Of a DNA stretch of 7,472 nucleotides, positions 1 through 5,155 are shown piece after piece. Within the stretch, counting starts at the first letter, position 1; each line of letters begins with the position of its first letter. Position numbers and translations under genes: made by a program. Source of the stretch: Candidatus Thorarchaeota archaeon (lineage in GTDB: Archaea > Asgardarchaeota > Thorarchaeia > Thorarchaeales > Thorarchaeaceae); contig DAOWDY010000025.1 in NCBI GenBank assembly GCA_030638785.1, positions 1 to 7,472 of the forward strand. Direction: 5' to 3'. Below the pieces are notes generated by a model. The model was not told where the DNA came from. It saw only the letters and a program-made list of their open reading frames with translations, and ran no database searches.

Positions 1-211
1 AAACTACCTCGCCTACAACAACCCCATTCTTCTCTGCAACCAGCCATCCCCAGTTTTTAAAACCTACACCACGATGTTCTACTTTAATTTCCTCTACAGT
101 CTTGAAACCATTCTCCTTTGTTCTATAAAACCAACGTGTTGTCTGATAGACTGTTAGAAGATCCTTACAATCCCGCATTTTGCCTTTTCGTATTGTCACC
201 ATTTGCTCCAT
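1..211 (-). CDS. GNAT-family N-acetyltransferase, N-terminal part (runs off the left edge)
   Basis: The minus strand is open from an ATG at 211 to the window edge and encodes 70 residues. It starts MEQMVTIRKGKMRDC and reads WLVAEKNGVVVGEVV near the edge. This is the usual first half of a GNAT fold: a beta strand with an IRKG-type start, an acidic residue at the start of helix 1, then a WLVAEKNG hairpin and the VVGEV strand. GNAT enzymes transfer an acetyl group from acetyl-CoA to an amine; the substrate cannot be told here. The acetyl-CoA-binding R/Q-x-x-G-x-G/A loop would lie outside the window. A second ATG at 202 (MVTIRK) is an equally good start, with GGAG a few bases before it. The gene follows thiR on the same strand after 66 nt and may be read from its own promoter. 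No stop separates it from thiR in that frame apart from the thiR TAG. Confidence 0.72.
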   Translation of the reverse strand, partial: MEQMVTIRKGKMRDCKDLLTVYQTTRWFYRTKENGFKTVEEIKVEHRGVGFKNWGWLVAEKNGVVVGEVV

Positions 212-277
212 CTCAGGGCTGGTTCTATACAAATCATACGAATATGAAAGATAAAACGATGTAACACGAGGTATACT
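212..277 (-). promoter_or_regulatory. Spacer between thiR and the acetyltransferase gene, with weak T-rich TATA-like stretch
   Basis: This 66-nt gap, read on the minus strand, holds TTTTATC around 251-257, about 40 nt before the ATG at 211. It could act as a TATA-like element for the acetyltransferase gene, or as a T-rich stretch that ends thiR transcription. Neither role is well supported, and no hairpin is visible. Confidence 0.25.
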
Positions 278-1207
278 CTAGTTCACTATTCTATGTCCCA
301 TCTCTTCACACAATTCTCCCAATTCAGTTGCACTTGAACCAAAGATGTACAAAATTGGTTCAACTCCCAGTCCTCCAGGAACATGTATACCAATTTTCAA
401 TTTAGATTTCGATTTTGAAAGCTTTTGTTTAACTGATTCTGCAATTCTAATCGGATCACTTTCAGAATCTGAGAGCTCGTAGATTTTCACTTTTTGGGAT
501 TTAGCAGCATTGACAACTTCTAATCTCCCACTAAGACACATACATGCACGCACATGAGACCAAGAATTCCTCATTTCAAGCAAGAGAGAAGCTGTATGTT
601 TTGACGCCCCAAATCTAGGACCAACCAATGCACGGGCTCTTCCTTCAATGAGGGTGATTCGTCCAGGAATTCCTGCAACATCAGTTAAGATAATTGCTTT
701 TTCATTACATGCAACCAAGTTTGCTCTCACTTGTGGGACCAAATGTGAGAAGACACGAGAACGTTGAATAATTCTTAAAGATTCTTGGAGATCAGAGAGA
801 ACGCTAGCTCTCGACACCAATTGTGGTTCTGAGCCGCTTAATAGCTCAGAACAAATCTGACAATTGACAGCGCCCAAGGAAGGGACACTCTCTCGATGCA
901 TGATACAGAGATCAGATCCTATTCTAAGAGACATACAGGTTGCACATACCTCTCTGACAAGAGCATCGCTAGTAGGGTTATTGTTAGCAATCTCCTGAGC
1001 AAGTCTTGTTGTTAATTCTGTAACTGCTGGGATTAGGTGTTGTGCGCCATCTTTCTGATTCCAGTACTTGCTAACAGCAGCTTGAGTTATGCCCATCGCC
1101 TCAGCAATTTGATTCTGTGAATGCCCTAAATCCTTCAACCTATTTGCTAGAATTGACCTAACTAAGGGTAGATACTCACGTTGAACAAGCTCACATGGCG
1201 GTCGCAT
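278..1207 (-). CDS. thiR: ThiR-type transcriptional regulator: HTH domain plus ThiN (thiamine-phosphate-binding) domain
   Basis: This 309-residue protein is a DNA-binding repressor expected to act in the cytoplasm on thiamine transport or synthesis genes. Residues about 10-50 form a helix-turn-helix (NQIAEAMGITQAAVSKYWNQ, 32-51). Residues 88-119 carry a cysteine-rich segment: C88-x2-C91, C101-x2-H104, C116-x2-C119. Residues about 145-305 match the ThiN domain, with DVAGIPGRI (176-184), GPRFGASKH (196-204) and the closing GVEPILYIFG (281-290). In the archaeal ThiR family the ThiN domain is a sensor for thiamine phosphates and no longer serves mainly as a thiamine phosphate synthase; the PGR and FGASKH stretches of the ligand site are kept here. 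The ATG at 1207 has a good Shine-Dalgarno (GAGGTG, 1218-1213) five bases upstream. The gene is divergent from thiBPQ, so joint and self-regulation is likely. No ThiD kinase domain is attached, so it is not the bifunctional ThiDN enzyme. Confidence 0.9.
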   Translation of the reverse strand: MRPPCELVQREYLPLVRSILANRLKDLGHSQNQIAEAMGITQAAVSKYWNQKDGAQHLIPAVTELTTRLAQEIANNNPTSDALVREVCATCMSLRIGSDLCIMHRESVPSLGAVNCQICSELLSGSEPQLVSRASVLSDLQESLRIIQRSRVFSHLVPQVRANLVACNEKAIILTDVAGIPGRITLIEGRARALVGPRFGASKHTASLLLEMRNSWSHVRACMCLSGRLEVVNAAKSQKVKIYELSDSESDPIRIAESVKQKLSKSKSKLKIGIHVPGGLGVEPILYIFGSSATELGELCEEMGHRIVN

Positions 1208-1230
1208 TGAAACACCTCTGAAGGAAACTA

Positions 1231-1237
1231 TTTATAT
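1231..1237 (+). promoter_or_regulatory. TATA-like box for thiBPQ
   Basis: TTTATAT is preceded by a purine-rich GGAAAC that could serve as the BRE bound by TFB. It predicts a start site near 1258-1262 and a leader of about 30 nt, long enough to hold the AAGGA at 1277-1281 before the thiB ATG. The position is inferred from spacing only. Confidence 0.45.
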
Positions 1238-1248
1238 GAAACAATTCC

Positions 1249-1263
1249 TATAACCCAGTTGTA
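1249..1263. promoter_or_regulatory. Candidate ThiR operator (imperfect palindrome)
   Basis: TATAAC and GTTGTA flank a 3-bp centre, and five of the six arm positions pair. It lies between the expected start sites of the two divergent promoters, where a bound dimer could block both. ThiR sites are known to be palindromic with lineage-specific sequences; that this one is the site is inference. Confidence 0.35.
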
Positions 1264-1291
1264 TAACACCAATATAAAGGATGCAGTTGTA
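1256..1291 (+). repeat. Direct repeat CAGTTGTA (1256-1263 and 1284-1291)
   Basis: The same 8 bases occur twice, 28 bp apart start to start. The first copy is the right arm of the candidate operator; the second ends one base before the thiB start codon (ATG at 1293). They could be two half-sites for the same regulator, or chance. Confidence 0.4.
1271..1278 (-). promoter_or_regulatory. TATA-like box for thiR
   Basis: Read on the minus strand this is TTTATATT. A start site about 25 bp downstream (1245-1248) gives a leader of about 40 nt that keeps the GAGGTG ribosome site of thiR. A second AT-rich stretch (1231-1240, CATATAAATA on the minus strand) would instead give a nearly leaderless message lacking that site, so it is the less likely choice. 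Confidence 0.4.
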
Positions 1292-1292
1292 G

Positions 1293-2411
1293 ATGTCTGG
1301 ACATGCATATCCGAGAAGAAAAGATCCAAAGAAACTCATCGCGGCAGTGGCAGTGATTGTTGTGATAGTTATTGCAACATATGGTATAGTAACATGGAAA
1401 CAACCAACATTTACAGTTTACACCTACGACAGTTTCATGCTCTGGGGAAACGATCCAGACAATATTGACAACACAGTATTTGGAGCATTTGAGGATCAAT
1501 ACGGAGTCGAAGTTCGTATTGAACGCCTTATTACTGACGCGAATGGAATCATATCACGATTAGTGGCTGAGTCTGAGAATCCGGTTGCCGATGTTGTTAT
1601 TGGTATAGACAACATCCTGATTTTGCAGACTCTTGCAAAGAGTGTTCTTGAACAATACACACCCTCTAACATTGATCTTATTGATGATTCAATAGTATCT
1701 GCACTGGATTCAGATCATTATGTTTCACCATTTGACTTTGGATTAATCACAGTGATTTACAAACTTGCAGAGATCAATGTAACATCACATCCTCAATTAG
1801 AAAATCTTACACTTCCAAACCTTGCAGATCTCTCATCATACTTAGTCACTGAAAATCCTCATTTTAGCAGCCCAGGGCTTTCGTTCCTTCTAAGCCAGAT
1901 AGCAGTCTATGAGAAACTAATGGAAGAAGATTGGACGCAATGGTGGAGTGATGTGAAGGGAATCATTGACGTTCAGGAAGGATGGACAGAAGCCTGGACT
2001 AAATGGGATTCGGATCCCACACGCCATCTATTGGTGAGTTATGGAACCGATCCAGCATATGGTGCTTCCTTTTCGGGAGGAGTTCCTGATACTGCAATAG
2101 CTCCAATCCATTATGACGGTGTGGATTACGCATGGATGCAAGTTGAGGGAATAGGTCTAGTAAAGAATGGACCAAACCCGACTTTGGCCAGAGCCTTCAT
2201 TGATTATTGTCTAACTTCAGCTGTTCAGTCACATATCGCACTTAACCAATGGATGTTCCCTGCCAATTCTGATGTTGAATTTGATCCCGTATTCCAGTAC
2301 GCTTTACATCCCGATGATGTGAGCCTGTTGAATGCACTGTTGAGTAGTACAGAAATTGCGACAAATCTAGAAACATGGTTGGATGAATATGATGCCATCA
2401 TGACAGGCTAG
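1293..2411 (+). CDS. thiB: Thiamine ABC transporter, membrane-anchored substrate-binding protein
   Basis: This 372-residue extracytoplasmic protein captures thiamine (or its phosphates) and delivers it to the permease. It follows the ThiB/TbpA family almost from end to end: VYTYDSF (42-48), ADVVIGID (99-106), PFDFG (146-150), the SSPGLSFLL loop (192-200), EGWTEAW (229-235), LLVSYGTDPAY (246-256) and NQWMFPAN (318-325). The tyrosines and tryptophans in these stretches are of the kind that stack on thiamine in the E. coli protein. A basic N-terminus (PRRKDPKK) precedes one hydrophobic segment (about 15-34) without a lipobox cysteine, so the protein is probably held by an uncleaved anchor with the binding domain outside. 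The ATG at 1293 is the only sensible start: the ATG at 1281 meets a stop after two codons. It is the first gene of thiBPQ, 14 nt before thiP. An iron- or putrescine-binding protein is the alternative, but those lack this set of motifs. Confidence 0.9.
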   Translation: MSGHAYPRRKDPKKLIAAVAVIVVIVIATYGIVTWKQPTFTVYTYDSFMLWGNDPDNIDNTVFGAFEDQYGVEVRIERLITDANGIISRLVAESENPVADVVIGIDNILILQTLAKSVLEQYTPSNIDLIDDSIVSALDSDHYVSPFDFGLITVIYKLAEINVTSHPQLENLTLPNLADLSSYLVTENPHFSSPGLSFLLSQIAVYEKLMEEDWTQWWSDVKGIIDVQEGWTEAWTKWDSDPTRHLLVSYGTDPAYGASFSGGVPDTAIAPIHYDGVDYAWMQVEGIGLVKNGPNPTLARAFIDYCLTSAVQSHIALNQWMFPANSDVEFDPVFQYALHPDDVSLLNALLSSTEIATNLETWLDEYDAIMTG

Positions 2412-2425
2412 TTGAGGATAAGCAG

Positions 2426-4072
2426 ATGAATCGTAACAGGCTTGTTGAATATGCAATTCTCTCGATCCCATTTGTCTTGCTATTCGTCTTCTTAGTTTTG
2501 CCTGTTGCGTCTGTCCTTTTCCAAGGATTAGTATATGGACCGGGTTCAACATTTTTCGAAGTCCTAGATTCCGTTGTAACTCAGAGAGTCGTCTCATTTA
2601 CATTCATACAAGCAATCATGAGTACAATCCTTGCTCTTCTTCTTGGACTCCCCGGAGCTATACTTTTTGCGAAATTGCGTTTCAAAGGGAAGAGATACAT
2701 ACGTGCACTTCTCATCGTTCCATTCGTTCTACCACCAATCGTAGTTGTTGTGGGATTCCTTCAGATGTTTGGGAGTGGAGGAATTATTGATTCGCTACTT
2801 ATGCTGATCATGGGTAGTCAGCATTCAATAATCGATTTCGCTAGCGGTTATGTAGGTATTATTCTAGCACACGCATTCTATAACATCCCTCTATTCCTAC
2901 TAATCGTGTCCTCAGCACTAGAACGCCTTAATCCAGAGATAGAGGAAGTTGCTGAGATTCTTGGTGCAACCGCACTTCAAAGATTCCGAAGAATCATCCT
3001 ACCTCACATTCGTTCTGCAATCCTTGCCGCATCCATTCTGACATTTCTTTTCTGTTTCATGTCTTTCCCGATTGTTCTTGCTCTCGGTGAAGGCTCTTAT
3101 ATGACCATCGAGGTTCAGATATGGAATGCATTTCGTTTCTTTGATTATGGAGAAGCCAGTTCCTTAGCCCTAATCCAGATTCTCATCACATTGGTCTTGG
3201 CCTACACCTATATGAAGCTGGGAAAAGATGACAAAGGAGCCTCAGGTCCAACAGCCTATTCTAAGACGTTTCCTTTGTCTTCACTGGATGCTTCGATGAA
3301 AATACTGGCTGGAGTTTATCTACTCCTAATCTTACTGTTAAGTATTGGTCCAATGATCTCAATTGTGCGTGCCGCTGTTTGGGATCCTAAAACCTCACTG
3401 TTTTCTCTAGAAGGATTTGCCAATCTTGGAGACCCCACCCTAGGTGGAGGGTTTGTTCCACTTGTCAATTCACTCTTCTATGGAAGTCTTGCCACGCTCT
3501 TCTCTTTGATATTAGGAACAATATTTGCATATACTCAGAGATCACGAATAAGAGGACTGCCCAGTCTGACCTCAATGATGGTTTTGCTTCCTCTAGGAGT
3601 CTCTGCGATTACACTCGCGTATGGATTAATGATAACTATTGCTGTACCTCTGGGATTGAGTTCAAATCCTTGGCCTTTGATTGTTATTGCGCAGACCCTC
3701 ATTGGAGTGCCTTTCAGTGCAAGAGCAATCGAGATTGCAATGTCTAAGGTTGATCCAGCTTTAATTGAACAGGCGGATTCGTTGGGTGCTAGCACACTTC
3801 AGAGATTGTTCTTTGTTGAACTACCTCTAATTGCTCCAGGATTACTCGTCGGAGCAGTGTTCTCATTTGCTATGGCAATAGGAGAAATGTCAGCAACAAT
3901 CTTTCTTGCAACACCTGAAAACTTTACTCTAGCAATAACTATCTACAGGGATTTGGCTGTAAGGAAGTTCATTGAGGCTGGTGCGGCCTCACTATTACTC
4001 GTCGCAATCTGTATCATCGCTTTCATTGTTATCGAAAAGTTCTCGGAGAATGGATATGGAGGAACTCTATAA
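2426..4072 (+). CDS. thiP: Thiamine ABC transporter, fused two-domain permease
   Basis: This 548-residue inner component forms the membrane channel of the importer. It is a head-to-tail fusion of two MetI-like permease domains, as in ThiP and the related iron permeases, with about six hydrophobic segments each (roughly residues 11-263 and 292-537). Each half carries the cytoplasmic EAA loop that docks on the ATPase: EEVAEILGATALQRFRRIILP (173-193, given here as a range because it is long) with the EAxxLGA-type core EILGA, and EQADSLGASTLQRLFFVELP (448-467). The linker (264-290) is polar and probably cytoplasmic. The ATG at 2426 has GAGGA at 2414-2418, seven bases upstream. The stop overlaps the thiQ start by one base (TAATG), so the two are likely translationally coupled. 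The permease alone could pass for an iron transporter; the thiamine call rests on thiB and thiR beside it. Confidence 0.87.
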   Translation: MNRNRLVEYAILSIPFVLLFVFLVLPVASVLFQGLVYGPGSTFFEVLDSVVTQRVVSFTFIQAIMSTILALLLGLPGAILFAKLRFKGKRYIRALLIVPFVLPPIVVVVGFLQMFGSGGIIDSLLMLIMGSQHSIIDFASGYVGIILAHAFYNIPLFLLIVSSALERLNPEIEEVAEILGATALQRFRRIILPHIRSAILAASILTFLFCFMSFPIVLALGEGSYMTIEVQIWNAFRFFDYGEASSLALIQILITLVLAYTYMKLGKDDKGASGPTAYSKTFPLSSLDASMKILAGVYLLLILLLSIGPMISIVRAAVWDPKTSLFSLEGFANLGDPTLGGGFVPLVNSLFYGSLATLFSLILGTIFAYTQRSRIRGLPSLTSMMVLLPLGVSAITLAYGLMITIAVPLGLSSNPWPLIVIAQTLIGVPFSARAIEIAMSKVDPALIEQADSLGASTLQRLFFVELPLIAPGLLVGAVFSFAMAIGEMSATIFLATPENFTLAITIYRDLAVRKFIEAGAASLLLVAICIIAFIVIEKFSENGYGGTL

Positions 4073-5124
4073 TGGTTCGAGTTGAAATAAATGGACTCAG
4101 GAAGAAATTCCCAGATGGAACAAGTATTGGTCCAATCGATCTCTCGTTAGAGGATGGGGAGATGGTGACGCTACTAGGACCAAGTGGTTCAGGGAAAACA
4201 ACTACTCTCAGAATGGTTGCAGGTTTTATTAGACCGGATGGAGGTTCACTTCTCTTTGATAAGACGGATGTTACAGGCGTACCTCCTAGAGAGAGGAAGA
4301 TTGGAATGGTGGTTCAGTCTGTTGCTCTCTTTCCCAACATGTCAGTTTTTCAGAACATCTCCTTTGCCCTTGATGTGGCAGGATGGGAGCACGAAGCATC
4401 AGTTACTCGGGTTGAGGAACTATCTGAGATGCTAAGTATCAAAAACCTGCTCAACCGAAGAATAGATGAAATAAGCGGAGGGGAGGGTCAGCGAGTGGCA
4501 TTAGCAAGAGCTTTAGCTCTAGATCCTGAACTTCTTCTTCTTGATGAACCCTTTAGTGCTCTCGACCCACAATTAAGACGGCATCTACAGGGAGAAATCC
4601 GAGAACTCCAGCAGAAGTTGGGAATTACAACAATCTATGTCACGCACAGTCAATCAGAAGCTTTTGCAATATCTGATAGAATCGCAGTGTTAAATGAGGG
4701 TACAATCGTACAAACGGGTACTCCGAACGAATTGTACGAAAACCCCGAGAACGAGTTTGTTGCAAAATTCATTGGAGGAGGTAGTATCCTGAGGGGAAAG
4801 GTTGTTGGTGAGAGCAGGGGGTTACTGGAGATTGGCATTGGTAATGCGACTATAAATGCAGAAGGTACAATAGCAGTAGGAAAGAATGTTACACTTTCTG
4901 TCAAACCTGAGGATATCACCATTAGTGAATCAACACGAATAGGAGTCCAAGCCTCGGTTGTATCTGTTACACCACAAGTTGGGCACTATCGTATTATGCT
5001 CGATATTCAAGGACAGCTAGTTGCTGCGGATATCCCGAATCAAGACGGAATGAAGTATACTCCTGGAAATGAAGTACTTCTTGAGATTAGTAGTACGGGT
5101 GTAGATGTGATTGAAGAGCGATAG
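4072..5124 (+). CDS. thiQ: Thiamine ABC transporter, ATP-binding protein with TOBE-like C-terminal domain
   Basis: This 350-residue ATPase powers the importer from the cytoplasmic side. All nucleotide-binding elements are present: Walker A GPSGSGKTT (36-44), Q-loop Q82, signature ISGGEGQ (134-140), Walker B LLLLDEP (154-160, catalytic E159), D-loop SALD (162-165) and switch H192. After the ATPase domain (to about 235) comes a beta-rich tail (about 238-348, with SVKPEDI at 276-282) typical of TOBE domains in PotA/FbpC/MalK-type ATPases. E. coli ThiQ is only about 230 residues and lacks this tail, so by itself the protein would be called a general PotA/FbpC-like ATPase; the operon gives the specificity. 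The start at 4072 has a strong ribosome site, GGAGGA (4058-4063), inside the end of thiP. It is the last gene of the operon and its stop is at the hairpin at 5124-5141. Confidence 0.85.
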   Translation: MVRVEINGLRKKFPDGTSIGPIDLSLEDGEMVTLLGPSGSGKTTTLRMVAGFIRPDGGSLLFDKTDVTGVPPRERKIGMVVQSVALFPNMSVFQNISFALDVAGWEHEASVTRVEELSEMLSIKNLLNRRIDEISGGEGQRVALARALALDPELLLLDEPFSALDPQLRRHLQGEIRELQQKLGITTIYVTHSQSEAFAISDRIAVLNEGTIVQTGTPNELYENPENEFVAKFIGGGSILRGKVVGESRGLLEIGIGNATINAEGTIAVGKNVTLSVKPEDITISESTRIGVQASVVSVTPQVGHYRIMLDIQGQLVAADIPNQDGMKYTPGNEVLLEISSTGVDVIEER

Positions 5125-5141
5125 TCACTCCAGAGAGTGAC
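5124..5141. terminator. Perfect 7-bp hairpin between convergent operons
   Basis: GTCACTC and GAGTGAC form a perfect stem with a CAGA loop, starting on the last base of the thiQ stop and ending two bases before the stop of the gene on the other strand. The position between convergent ends suggests a two-way termination or RNA 3'-end signal. No T-run follows on either strand, so it is not a standard intrinsic terminator, and archaeal termination mainly needs T-tracts. Confidence 0.4.
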
Positions 5142-5143
5142 CA

Positions 5144-5155
5144 TCAGATATCTGA
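5144..5155. repeat. 12-bp perfect palindrome TCAGATATCTGA
   Basis: The sequence covers the stop and last three codons of the minus-strand gene and lies two bases from the hairpin at 5124-5141. It may be chance from the codons used, or part of the same 3'-end structure. Confidence 0.4.

Larger units (their letters stand above)
1208..1292. promoter_or_regulatory. Divergent promoter/operator region between thiR and thiBPQ
   Basis: The 85 bp between the two start codons must hold both promoters and, by analogy with other ThiR loci, the ThiR operator. TATA-like boxes lie at 1231-1237 for the plus strand and 1271-1278 for the minus strand. Their expected start sites (about 25 bp downstream) fall near 1258-1262 and 1245-1248, on either side of an imperfect palindrome at 1249-1263. 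GAAAC occurs three times at steps of 15 and 14 bp (1209, 1224, 1238). No TPP riboswitch fold is recognisable, and the leaders would be too short for one. Confidence 0.6.

Noticed and set aside
278..1207. Thiamine phosphate synthase (ThiN enzyme) instead of a regulator
   Set aside because: The N-terminal HTH, the absence of a ThiD domain and the divergent transporter point to ThiR; residual enzyme activity cannot be ruled out.
1208..1292. TPP riboswitch upstream of thiB
   Set aside because: The expected leader is only about 30 nt, and the conserved TPP riboswitch core (CUGAGA) is not present.
1259..1468. Plus-strand open frame of 69 codons in another frame of thiB
   Set aside because: It lies mostly inside thiB with no ribosome site and no recognisable protein pattern.
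1248..1499. Minus-strand open frame of 83 codons across the thiR-thiB gap, rich in Cys and His
   Set aside because: It overlaps the start of thiB, which has clear family motifs, and covers the shared promoter region. Its composition is that of a chance antisense frame.
2367..4922. Short antisense or alternative-frame openings at 2367-2597, 3535-3795, 4184-4435 and 4650-4922
   Set aside because: All lie inside thiB, thiP or thiQ, which are strongly supported by motifs over their full length.
1293..5124. Iron(III) or polyamine importer instead of thiamine
   Set aside because: Permease and ATPase alone would allow it, but the binding protein matches ThiB in many separate stretches and the divergent regulator has a ThiN domain.
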